DNA of 64,000 bases, from NCBI GenBank assembly GCA_933822405.4, contig CAKOGP040000003.1:1-64000 (forward strand). The letters run 5' to 3'. A program made the translations under genes and the position numbers. Source of the stretch: Cylindrotheca closterium (Eukaryota; Bacillariophyta; Bacillariophyceae; Bacillariales; Bacillariaceae). Each line of letters opens with the position of its first letter. The first letter of the stretch is position 1. This document shows positions 9,999-19,940 of this stretch, piece by piece. The notes below the pieces were generated by a model. That model was not told the origin of the DNA and did not search any database. It was given only the letters and a program-made list of their open reading frames with translations.

Positions 9999-10645
9999 AC
10001 AGTAAGGGTACCCTGTTAAGAGGTTTTTTTAAAAGAGAAACACCCCCTTAAGAGACAAATTTTGAGGAGACACAAATTTCACGGTCCGTCTGTCACCCGT
10101 ACCATTTCATGCCAATATGTCTGTCCTTCGTCTGCAAACCAGCCTTTCTGGGGGAGATGCAGCAGAAGGATTTGTTACAGCAGAGTGGCAAGAAAGATAT
10201 CACAGTTGAGGCTATTATTGCTCGAGCAGGTGGTTCCCCTAATGATCCAGATGATTCGGACGCTGAGGAAGAGGTGTTGTGTCGTCCTTTGGAACTAGAT
10301 GCTTCAATGCTAACAGCAGGCTCGAAAACCTGCTTAGGAAGCATTGAATGTATAAAGTGGCCAGCGCAGCATCAGATCTAAAATGTACCTTAAAGATTGT
10401 GGTAGTTTTCTTATCAAATTTGGTTCAATTGTGACCTGAAACTGCAAATTTTCTTCTCCAAGGGGGCTCTGCCCCCCTATACATACCCCCCGCAAGGCTC
10501 CGTCCTTGACCGCCTGGGGGCTACCCCCCAGACCCCCAATGCACTGGGGGATAAGCCCCCAGACCCCCTTTAATAAGAGGGGAACCGCCTTGAGAGACAT
10601 TTTGCGCTATCGCACAATACTCTCTTGAAAGGGTACCCTTACTGT
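9999..10645. mobile_element. Non-autonomous TIR element (MITE-like), about 647 bp
   Basis: Both ends carry the 16-bp inverted repeat ACAGTAAGGGTACCCT; the match continues imperfectly for about nine more bases (GTTAAGAGG versus TTCAAGAGA). Just inside, a subterminal block (CTTAAGAGACAAATTTTG and CTTGAGAGACATTTTG) is repeated in direct orientation near 10050 and 10587. The interior includes a C/G-rich stretch (10460-10570) with repeated CCCCCAGACCCCC-like strings. No transposase is visible; a frame at 10109-10381 has no recognisable domain. A target-site duplication is not clear; at most AC flanks both ends. The right end stops 97 bases before the start of the HEPN-like gene. Confidence 0.6.
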
Positions 10646-10742
10646 ACGCAATTTTCTGATGTGCCGCATCACAGATGCGCCGCATTTCCAATTTCACACA
10701 GACCTATTCTATTTTATTATTTGCCACCATAAACCATTCCAA

Positions 10743-11096
10743 ATGGGTACAGTTTTCTCCACCAATTCTTATCTGCAATATAAGAATGACTTTGAGCTGG
10801 TCATTCGCGCAACAAAGGATCTGGAACACCTTTTGGAAACTCAGTTTGGTGCCCCTAATGGGAAGACTGTCGGCTTGCACGACAAGATTACCCATGCAGA
10901 ACAGACGGCAGGACTGTCCAACGACACAGTGCGGAAGATGAGACGTCTTGTCACCATCCGAAATAGAATGGTCCATGAGCATGGATTCAATGCACTACCA
11001 GATAGAACTCAGTTTGCCAAATCGTACGACTCCGTGGAACAAGAACTGAAGGATGTCTTGAAAAACCGAAATGGTTCATCTTGCGTCATTTGCTAG
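10743..11096 (+). CDS. Small HEPN-like protein with N-myristoylation and CaaX-like signals
   Basis: A 117-residue protein. I start at the ATG at 10743, because it gives MGTVFSTN, which fits the N-myristoylation consensus (Gly2 and a Ser at position 6). An upstream in-frame ATG at 10659 lies only 14 bases beyond the TIR element and would bury this motif. The body is helical and contains RNRMVH (Arg73-x4-His78), the Rx4-6H signature of HEPN nucleases and related domains, preceded by a KMRRLVTIR stretch. The last four residues are CVIC, a CaaX-type prenylation motif. Domain assignment rests on the motif and helical character only. RNase activity is not demonstrated and many HEPN relatives are inactive. 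Confidence 0.55.
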   Translation: MGTVFSTNSYLQYKNDFELVIRATKDLEHLLETQFGAPNGKTVGLHDKITHAEQTAGLSNDTVRKMRRLVTIRNRMVHEHGFNALPDRTQFAKSYDSVEQELKDVLKNRNGSSCVIC

Positions 11097-11192
11097 ACTC
11101 GTAGTTGTACTCTATATAGGAAAACATAGCATATTAATAATATTTACGAATGTTATGTGGTAATATCAAACTAAATATCATAACAGGATCTA

Positions 11193-14100
11193 CTACTGCT
11201 GGCAGAATTGTTTCATATCTGCGGCACACAAAAATACACGCTCAAAGAATTTGAAGAACTCTCTTTCCGTCAGCCAAAAGAGCCCATCGTTCGAAACCCT
11301 TGGCTTTAGCAAGTCCTTAATTGCTGGATATTTTTGCCATCCGGGAGCATTGTCGCCGAATTCACCATCTTCGATTTCGCCCTTGCCCCAAGGATTGCGA
11401 ACTTGTACCATATTCACCTTAGTTCCTGCCACGTGACGCAGACACTTCACAATAGAATAGGCATGATCATCCACCAGTCCATTGGTGGTATTCGAATCGG
11501 ATTCGCCCTTTGTACCAGCTCCCATCAAAAAGTTGGCAGCGCTCCAAGTACTCATCTTGTGGAATAGTTCACTCGTGCTAATGTCTGCATCGCTGTCATC
11601 GCCCAATGGCCACTTTGTACGCCAAATTGTCTGCTCTCCGTCTAAAAAGAATTCGAAGGAAGATAGTCAAGGATGAGACAGTGTTGCAAATGATATGGAG
11701 TGTTTGAATCGTCCCAAAACATACCTTGCGGGGAATTTTCATGATCGGCCCATGCGTTTCGGTGACTGTTGAATCTTCCAAAACAGCCGAACTTCTCGGA
11801 ACCATTCTTGGTCTGAATAGTGTACTGCCCCTTGACACCCGTCAGAATGGGCCAAGCTGAAAAGTAAAAGAAATTATGTGAGAAACGGATCCAACCAAAA
11901 TTAAGTCTAACGCAAAACAACAAGATATTCAACTCACCATGAGTACACTGTCCTCCTTCAATCTTATCATAACCGCCGCAAAGGGCTGCAATTGCTTTCT
12001 CAAGGTATGGGACCCACAACTGGCCATCCTTGGATGGTCTGGCACCCAAAAGCATCTTCTTTCCGTCGGGATTCGCGCACAGCCGTTCATCAATCACAAT
12101 ATCCACTTCAGACCATGTTCGCAAGTCCCACAAGGTCACAGTATAAACATTTGGTTCGTCAGTTGGCATATTACGAAGATTTCGATTCTTACGAAAGAGC
12201 CGTTCAATGGCACCTTCAAATTCCGCCACTGCTGAAATACCTGAAAGCAACCAACAGTCACCCACCGATCCTTGCTGAATGTCGCCAGGATTGACTTTGG
12301 CCATGACTTTGAGATTTGGCAAGTCCACACAGCCCATACCACGTCCAGGCATGACTGGTTGGATCGATCGGCCATGAACTGGGCGGCCTTTGTAGGTCAT
12401 TTTGTCCGTCCACTTGTCGCGTAATTCCATAGGGAAGCTTGCCAAAGGTCTGCACCTTTCATAAGTATGCATTAGACACATTAAATTACCATCGGGTTCG
12501 GGTCCAAGAGGTTTCCAATCCACAGTGTCCTTGCGATGAAGTATAGTATACTTGTGTTCTCTGGGATCCCATTCTTCCAACATGTCAATCTGATACATGA
12601 TTGCCACAAATCGTTGCGGCTGGGGCTTGAAATGTTCAATGGCCTCAAGGATGGGTCCATCATATTTCTTTTGGAGTCCCTTGACGTGGTACTTAGCCTT
12701 TCCTTTGAATCTCATTTCGACCAACTTCCAGCGAGCTGGGTCCGCATTGGGATACAAATCCTTGAAGGGCGTGGTAAAATGAGAAAAGTCCGGTGGTGGT
12801 CCTTCTGGCTGTTGGCCAGGATTTCCATATGGACTACCACCATTAAAACCAACACTAGCAGTACCAACAATGGGAGTGGTCTGCATTATGTGCGCTTTCA
12901 TCATTGGTGCGTTACTCTTGAACCAGTCTCCAATGTTTGTATTAGCATCGGGAAGAGTAAGGGTTGGCTGAGCACTGGAAGAAGTTGCTGTGGCACGAAT
13001 CGGTTTGCTTGTCTTTTTGGTGGCACGAACAGGAGATGATGCTGTCTTTCTTGTTCCATTGACGGGGGTGGCACGAATAGGCGACTTGCCCCGTCCACAT
13101 ACAGGAGATGATGCTGTCTTCTTTGTTGCATTGACTGGTGTCGCAGTCTTTTTTGTTGTGCCGACGGGAGTGGCACGAGTCGGCGACTTGCTGCGTCCAG
13201 TAGTACGATCTTTTGACTTGCCACGCCCGGTAGTACGATCTTGTGACTTGTCACGCCCTGCCCGTTTCGGAGATCTGTTTCCCCTATCGCCTGGGGATGG
13301 AGTAGCTGCGTTGCTGGGAGGAGCTGGAATGACATTGTATTCGGCACCCAGATCAGGAAATTGTGGCAATGATTTGACTTCCGACACCGGGTCGCCGCTT
13401 TTCTTTTGGATGGATGCATGTTCCTGTAGACAAGCCTTCATTCTAGCGTCAATCCCGTTTTTCGTACGGCAAGCCTCAAACAAGATGCGCTTTGTTGCAT
13501 TTTCGAACTGTCCGTGCAGGGCAACAGCTGACTTTTCTAATTCGGCAAGTTTGGCTGCCACCTTTGCTGGATCCTTTACCTTCTTTGAAAACCCGAACGA
13601 CTGTTTCTGTGGTTTGGCCTGATCCTTCTTGTACTGCTCCAGTTGATTGTGTTTCGTAGTGTATTCTACCTGCAGCTTTTTTCGGCGCTTAAAGGCTCCC
13701 TTACAAGTGCTGATATTCGAAGCTGCGTGTTCGAGTGAGTGAAGCAGCGCCTGCTTTTCTGCTACCATTTTGACTTCGGCATTTGGATTGTCCGGCGGCG
13801 GCTTCAAGGATTTCGTGACTTGATCCTTGACTTCTTTCATCTCATGTTCCATTCGTTCAAAGTATAGCTTGACCGACCTGTACTCATTCTCTCGTTTGGA
13901 TTCCTGAAGTTCTGCATTACCAAATTTGGTCTGAGTGACCGTCTTGGCCTTGGCCATAAGATTCCCAAGTCCTTTCTTGGCGTCCGCAATGGTAGCATCG
14001 TTCATTTCCACAGTTCCCGATGGGATGGAAATGGTATTCGCAATGTCTGGATTTTCAGCCTCCACTTTCTTCTTGTGAGCTTCCCAATAACAGTAATCTC

Positions 14101-14434
14101 CGGTGTCCTTCAGAAATACCTCAAGCGATGGGCACTTGGTCAAAATTTTCGGAACTTTCAGGACCCCTGTGAGAAAGATTTCTAAATTGCGACGACGCTC
14201 TTCCAAAAATTCGGCACTGAACTGTCCTTCGCCCATCAACGCCGTTCGCTTATGGGGAATGACAGGAACGAAGACGCCAGGAACTTCTATCTGAATCCGA
14301 TTGTAAAGCCACTGAAAGTCTGAATATCTTAACGAAGTATGACCCTCCTGTTGGGATTGGACGTCGTAGGTCACATGATCGTTTTTACCGTCTATTTGAT
14401 GAACGGTAGGAGAAAGTACCTGAACGTCCCTCAT
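11193..14434 (-). CDS. PX / coiled-coil / calpain-type cysteine protease fusion
   Basis: Three exons (14434-11938, 11856-11725, 11641-11193; introns 81 and 83 bp) give 1025 residues. Residues 1-125 form a PX phosphoinositide-binding domain (RYSDFQWL, a VPVIPHKR segment, RRR.LEIFL). About 150-345 is a charged coiled-coil resembling a sorting-nexin BAR region. About 385-480 is a basic TP/KK/SP repeat linker. From about 520 to the end is a calpain-like region with all three catalytic residues: Cys727 in QGSVGDCWLL, His936 in DDHAYS and Asn959 in VRNPWGKGE. The parts suggest a membrane-recruited intracellular Cys protease; Ca2+ dependence is not visible. The first exon's 5' end has been copied to about 17687-17712. 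Confidence 0.85.
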
Positions 14435-14830
14435 TTGTTGGCAATGGAAGGTGTTGTAAGGTTAGAGTGGATGGATACAGATGGGTTGTCGGATCTTCTA
14501 ATGATTGATAATATGGACCATGGACTACGTCTTTGATTTTTAAAAATCCACGATTGCATCTTTTTTGTGGATATTTTGCAGACACAGTTTGGGTCACTAT
14601 TTGACATGCATGTTAGTCGCTCTAGTCGAATCACAGTTTATTGCAGCATCTCTCTTCCATGACATTTGGATATACTGTTTGCCCATCGCAGTAATGTGAC
14701 TGTAGTGTGGTACATGAAATTCAAACCAAAGAAAATAGTAGTATATAAGCCTATACTCATTGTCTTATTCCTTACTGTTTGGGACCGGCTTCTGGCTGGT
14801 TATGCCTCCATCATCCTCAATAAGAGAGAC
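14409..14830 (+). repeat. Segmental direct repeat, copy 1 (calpain 5' end and spacer)
   Basis: About 420 bp resembling 17687-18115 in the same orientation, for example GTGTGGTACATGAAATTCAA and GGGACCGGCTTCTGGCTGGT in both. It begins with the first eight or nine codons of the calpain gene. It marks the upstream edge of a tandem duplication whose repeated unit also includes agmatine deiminase. Confidence 0.75.
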
Positions 14831-16983
14831 ACTATATTAACCAGCCGAGGAGTGGAGCTACAAGTAAATCGCCGGCACACCTCGCGCCAGCAGTCATCCA
14901 TGGACTTCATCCACCGATCGTTCATGAACCAAAGGCCATTGTCATTGATGGCACGTGTCACAGGAACAAACGATAATCGGGCTTGCTCGCACGATGGGCC
15001 TACTTGCAGAAACCAAAAATAGCAGCAAAACAAAGACAAGAGGCGACTCACGCGAATTGTACAACACGCTACGACAAATAAGTGCACTGCTAATATGCGT
15101 TTTACGTTAGCATGTTTTGTTATTGGGATGATTGGTGTGAACGCAAGGGTTGGCATTGACGGCGTAGCATTGCGCACAGAAGGGGACTTTTACGGATGTG
15201 AGCAGGATACGTGCGGCATGAGGAAGAAGGTCCGTGTAAAACAAGGTGCGTTAGGCAAACGCGACAAAGTTTACATGGAGGCTGGTGATGAGTTGGAGCT
15301 GATTGACGACTATAATAAAACTATTGTCCGATACCGTGCCGATGATTGCGCGATTTCGAATCTAGACGTGGTGGTGCAACACGTAGGCGAGGCGCAGTCA
15401 ACGGCACTACTTTTAAGCGGAAAGCAGTGTAATTACGAGATAAAGTTGCAGCGGAGTAGGGTAGCAGGCGAAGAACGTGATCCAGTAACAGGCAAGCTGC
15501 TAAAAAGCAAAAACAGCGAGAAAACAGAAGGTCGGGCACTGAATGGCCAGACCGTGCTGTCGCCAGGGTCGGGGAACCTGGAAGGTTTCGTAAAGATTAA
15601 TTTTCCGGCCGGCTTAAGAAAAGATATTAAGTTCCGCATTCAAGTGCGCGGCTACAGTTTGGCAGTGCAACCGGCAACATCAGCTTTAACGCGGACTATC
15701 TATGGTGGCTCTGACTCAGGCAACGTCGAATACAGAGCGACCGCGAATACTACATGTACTGCGACAGTAGGAGCGTATATAATCCAAGACACAGCTGAGG
15801 TGGATCACTACGTTATGGTTCAGAGGCTAACCAGCCCTGTAGAAATGTGGCGGTATGTCACCATGGACGTCTTCGCCGAGTGTTCGAAGACGCTCTATTC
15901 GGACCATCGTTACGTTAGCAAACGTGGCGCGACTCATAAAGGCGCAGAAATAGTGGAATATGACGCGTATGGCGACTACAACGGTGTGTTTAGAACGATG
16001 CTGCCGGGAGACTACGGGACTTACACGCTCTTATCGTTTGATTGTAGCGGGTTGTCGCCAGAGTTTAACGAAGACCGTTGTGCGTACGCTTCGAAGCCTA
16101 GCTACGTGGCAGACGCATACAACAGCGCAGTGTGCGGTGGTGGAGATGGTACAAGCTACTCATACGATCAAGATGGTAATATCATTACACGCAGGCTCAC
16201 AGACCGAGAATTACAGACCGGGGCAGTGGGTTTCCTAGTAGCGTGTGCTGTGACAGTCGGGAAAGCAACATTAGCAGACAATATAGGGACTATTATCAGG
16301 AATGGGCCTATGTCGGACTTTGGACCAGCCCAGGCCATCGTCACAGCGAGCGTAGGTTTCGTGCAGTTATCGTACGACGCTATCACAACGGCTGCTGAAG
16401 CTACACCAGAAGGCATACTCACAGGGTTGGTTTGTGGCACCGCATACAATGTAGCTACGTTGTGGTGGGGAAAATCGATATCGCCAGGTTGGGGACAGAA
16501 ACCAAACACGGAGGAAGCTTATAACAGTGAAGGACTGTGTAGTACATAAGGGGTTAAACAGCGGAGTGTTGATGTATGGCGTGCATAGTGTCTATAATTA
16601 GAGAGATCTGTAAGGACATTATGAGCAAATCAACGCAGGAAAGGCAGGGAAACGGGGCCGTTCATGCAATAGTGCCGACTATCAAACGAGTAACGTCACG
16701 TTTAAACAACCACACTCACAAAATGTGACTAACATCACCACCACCACACTTGTGAGAGCAATATCAATTTAATCCGTTATAGCAGACTGTTCTGATTGTA
16801 TTTTTGTTTAATTGGAAGGTGAGCAAACTCGTACAGATGGAGTCATGGCAAGTGTAGCAACGGTGGGAGTAGAAATTTGTAAGGTAGCTGCAACAACTTT
16901 GGTAGGACTGGAAACCCTGGGCATAATAGGAGGTGGATGTGAAGTCATGCGTTATGCATGGCCCAAGATGAAGGTAACATTCT
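14831..16983 (+). other. About 2.15 kb insertion/replacement in duplicated agmatine deiminase copy
   Basis: Comparison of the two tandem copies shows that the spacer homology stops near 14830 and deiminase homology resumes near 16984. In the intact copy the corresponding interval (18116-19273) is the deiminase leader, exon 1 and the start of exon 2. The unmatched 2.15 kb here therefore replaced that part. It codes for the secreted protein at 15095-16549 and an additional short frame at 16812-16975. I see no terminal inverted repeats or target-site duplication. Confidence 0.55.
15095..16549 (+). CDS. Predicted secreted protein of unknown function
   Basis: A 484-residue intronless protein that I do not recognise. 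Residues 1-17 look like a cleavable signal peptide (MRFTLACFVIGMIGVNA). The mature part has at least ten cysteines in several pairs, an NTT glycosylation sequon, a Gly/Ser/Asp-rich turn region near 345-360, and a C-terminal part (about 370-470) with two moderately hydrophobic Ala/Gly/Val-rich stretches that may be membrane-associated. By eye, codon use (more NCG and NTA codons) differs from adjacent genes. It lies wholly inside the segment that replaced the 5' part of a duplicated deiminase gene, so acquisition from elsewhere (transfer, mobile or viral DNA) is possible but untested. Confidence 0.6.
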   Translation: MRFTLACFVIGMIGVNARVGIDGVALRTEGDFYGCEQDTCGMRKKVRVKQGALGKRDKVYMEAGDELELIDDYNKTIVRYRADDCAISNLDVVVQHVGEAQSTALLLSGKQCNYEIKLQRSRVAGEERDPVTGKLLKSKNSEKTEGRALNGQTVLSPGSGNLEGFVKINFPAGLRKDIKFRIQVRGYSLAVQPATSALTRTIYGGSDSGNVEYRATANTTCTATVGAYIIQDTAEVDHYVMVQRLTSPVEMWRYVTMDVFAECSKTLYSDHRYVSKRGATHKGAEIVEYDAYGDYNGVFRTMLPGDYGTYTLLSFDCSGLSPEFNEDRCAYASKPSYVADAYNSAVCGGGDGTSYSYDQDGNIITRRLTDRELQTGAVGFLVACAVTVGKATLADNIGTIIRNGPMSDFGPAQAIVTASVGFVQLSYDAITTAAEATPEGILTGLVCGTAYNVATLWWGKSISPGWGQKPNTEEAYNSEGLCST

Positions 16984-17249
16984 CCATTGAAGTGGATGGC
17001 CGTGGTACACTAATGGCCAAGCGATCCTCCATTTTGAACGACAACCACAATCCAGGAGCAACTCAAGCGGAGGTGGAAGCGTACTTTCGTCGCTATCTTG
17101 GTGTCAACAATTTTATCTGGTTGGATGGTACGGCTGGATTGGATATCACGGACGATCATATTGGTGAGAAGCTTGCTTATTGTCTCCCTTTTGTCTGCAC
17201 CTTTTTCCTGCTGAAAGGCAAGATTGAGCATGCATCCTTCGCTAAATAG
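16812..17249 (+). other. Chimeric open frame: new N-terminus joined to deiminase fragment
   Basis: A 145-codon open frame begins at an ATG inside the inserted DNA. It codes for about 54 residues with a hydrophobic segment (CKVAATTLVGLETLGIIGGG) and then continues in frame into deiminase exon 2 (EVDGRGTLMAKRSSILND) before ending in the old intron. It may be a fortuitous fusion at the insertion border. Expression is unknown. Confidence 0.35.
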
Positions 17250-17680
17250 ATTGTGTGATACCCCACTTTGACAATGCATGTTTTCAGATGGAACTGCACG
17301 ATTCGCCAATGGCGACACCATCGTGACTCTCAAAAAGCAAGATTTCATTGTTCCAACCGAGTACGATATCTTGACTCGAGCAACCAACGCGGATGGTAAA
17401 CCTTACAAGATTGTCCATTTGCCGCTAACTGCCAAAGAGATTCCTAGCATTGGAGAACATGGATTATACATAAACTACTACGCGGGCAATTCCAATCTTT
17501 CAAGATGCCAATGATCAAAAGGCGATTGACATTATTCAAGGTTTGTAGCCAGACAAGACAGTTGTTCTCATTGATTTCACAGAGTTGTACCTCGATGGAG
17601 GATTGGCTCATTGTGTGACAATGCAGCAACCAACCCTTTGAAGACCCACCAACCACAGTGCAACCGTAATGTGACTGATT
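16984..17680 (+). pseudogene. Agmatine deiminase pseudogene (5'-truncated)
   Basis: Homologous to 19274-19979 of the intact gene. It keeps the end of exon 2, a recognisable intron (17164-17287) and exon 3, but it is broken three ways. The first 1.15 kb is missing and replaced by foreign sequence. A 14-base deletion after the YYAGN codons shifts the frame and creates a stop at about 17512. A TAT-to-TAG change stops the original frame at about 17547. The GGLAHC active-site codons are still present. Divergence elsewhere is a few per cent by eye, so inactivation is fairly recent. Confidence 0.85.
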
Positions 17681-17686
17681 CACTAT

Positions 17687-18115
17687 GGAGAAAGTACCTG
17701 GATGTCCCTCATAGGTTGTAAGAATGGGAATGGATGGATGGGTTGTGTAATAACTATGCAGTTGGATCTTCTAATGATTGATAATATGGACAAAGGACTT
17801 CTTCATTCGTTCATCCATTGATTTAATAGAAAATCCACGATTGGTGGATTGAGTCGGCATGTCGGAAAAGAGATAACATAAAAGGCATTGCAGACACAGT
17901 TTGGGTCACTTTGACATGTTAGTCGCTCTAGTCGAATCAAAGTTTTTCTATTAGAGCGAGATACACATTTGGATACAGTGTGACTGCGTATAGTGTGGTA
18001 CATGAAATTCAAACCAAAGAAAATAATAGTATATAAACCTACTCATAGTCTTATTCCTTACTATTTGGGACCGGCTTCTGGCTGGTTATGTCTCCATGCC
18101 ATCCTCAAGAGAGAC
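17687..18115 (+). repeat. Segmental direct repeat, copy 2
   Basis: Second copy of the 14409-14830 segment. Its first 26 bases are the 5' coding end of the calpain gene (antisense), stranded without the rest. It directly follows the pseudogene, marking the tandem junction near 17681. Confidence 0.75.
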
Positions 18116-18628
18116 CACAACGACTGACTCACTCTATCGCCAAAAACAACTACACGGCTGCTGGTAAATATTTTCCAACCTGGATATTATCCGCCCGCAG
18201 GTTCACAACATCGTAGCCATGAACCCATTGCAGGTCGAAAGTTTCTTTGCATATCGTCCTTCTTCAACTACTGCCGCATAGAAATGGGGTTTTTGTAGTC
18301 GGGCTACGACTGCGCCTGACGCTGCGACTTTTGATCTCATTGGTGCTGGCTTTGACAACTTATTTCCATTGTTTGCATTCTTCAACTCGGACCGATGGGA
18401 AACTCGGAAGCCAACATGCGGAAACATCGATATCTTGTGCGAAACTTGCTTCGCCAAACCGATGTCACGCGTGTCCTTTGAAATAAAATTCAATAAATAC
18501 TTGATCTTGGCGAATCGGTTTCTCCGAATTTCGAAATTGCTGCACATTCGGGCACAAACCCAAATCCAAAACTCACAAATTCAAACAATTGACGAGGAAA
18601 CCAGAAAGTTCTTCAGAAAATCGACACC
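18116..18628. other. Leader region of agmatine deiminase
   Basis: About 0.5 kb between the duplicated spacer and the deiminase ATG. Small open frames on both strands lack recognisable domains. Likely promoter and 5' UTR. Confidence 0.4.
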
Positions 18629-19940
18629 ATGAAGAGTTTACTACCCTGTGCTTTGATTACTGGTTGGATGTTTCGTATCGCGAAGTCTCAAAACTTGGGT
18701 GAGATGACACGCATCAGCGATCCCAACAATGTGTTTGTCTTGCCTTCCGAAGACGTCAAGCACGAAGCAACTTGGTTGCAGTGGCCTCATAACTACGGTT
18801 GGGATCCACGACATATTCAGCGATACGAAGATATCTGGGTGGAGATGACACGGGCCCTTCATACTGGAGAAAAGGTTAGAATCATTGTCTACAACTGGAG
18901 ACAAAAGAGACGAGTCCGCAACGTCTTGGAGAACAATGGGCTAGACATGTCTCAGATCCAGTTCTACACCTACCCCACCGATGATGTTTGGATTCGAGAT
19001 AATGGTCCAATCTTTGTGCAAGACCAACAAGGGAACATGATTGTTGAAAATTGGAAGTTCAATGGATGGGTGAGTCGGGTCAAGTCAAGAAGGCTAGTGG
19101 GCTCGGATCACACACATTGCACAGCATTTGCCTGACTCCAACCTTGTTTGCTTGCATTATCTATATTCATTCGTTCAGGGAGGCAAGGCAGATTGGTGGT
19201 ACGATGATTACATCCCTCGAGATGTCTCATGGGAACTGTACCTTCCCGTGACCAGCATTCCCATGGTCAATGAAGGAGGTTCCATTGAAGTGGATGGCCG
19301 TGGCACACTAATGGCCAAGCGATCCTCCATTTTGAACGACAACCGCAATCCAGGAGCAACTCAAGCAGAGGTGGAGGCGTACTTTCGTCGCTATCTCGGT
19401 GTCACCAACTTTATCTGGTTGGATGGTACGGCTGGATTGGAAATCACGGACGATCATATTGGTAAGAAGCTTGCTTGTCTCTCTTTGTCCGCACCTTTTT
19501 CCTGCTGAAAGCAAGATTGAGCATATCCCTCGCTAAGTAATGTGTGATACCCCATTTCGACGATGTTTTCAGATGGAACTGCACGATTTGCTAATGGCGA
19601 CACCATCGTGACTCTCGAAAAGCAAGATTTCATTGTTCCAACCGAGTACGATATCTTGACTCGAGCAACCGACGCGGATGGTAAACCTTACAAGATTGTC
19701 CATTTGCCGCTAACTGCCAAAGAGATTCCTAGCATTGGAGAACATGGATTATACATAAACTATTACGCGGGCAACAATGCCATTGTCTTTCCAATCTTTC
19801 AAGATGCCAATGATCAAAAGGCGATTGACATTATTCAAGGTTTGTATCCAGACAAGACAGTTGTTCCCATTGATTTCACAGAGTTATACCTTGATGGGGG
19901 ATTGGCTCATTGCGTGACAATGCAGCAACCAACCCTTTGA
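18629..19940 (+). CDS. Agmatine deiminase / peptidyl-arginine deiminase family enzyme
   Basis: Three exons (18629-19069, 19179-19461, 19573-19940; introns 109 and 111 bp) give 363 residues, normal for the family. Agmatine deiminase converts agmatine to N-carbamoylputrescine and ammonia in plant-type polyamine synthesis. Family landmarks are the DDVWIRDNGP stretch (118-127), the DDHIDG.ARF segment spanning the second splice junction, and the nucleophile Cys355 in GGLAHCVTMQQP close to the C-terminus. Residues 1-21 are hydrophobic and could be a signal peptide, so the enzyme may enter the secretory pathway or an organelle. Bacterial-type peptidyl-arginine deiminases share the fold, so substrate is not certain. 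A broken tandem copy lies immediately upstream. Confidence 0.85.

Noticed and set aside
10109..10381. 90-codon acidic frame inside the TIR element as a transposase
   Set aside because: Too short and lacks any DDE or other transposase signature.
10659..10742. Upstream ATG as start of the HEPN-like gene
   Set aside because: It lies 14 bp from the TIR element end and would bury a convincing N-myristoylation motif.
12990..13622. 210-codon plus-strand frame within the calpain gene
   Set aside because: Antisense to the basic repeat linker; no independent support.
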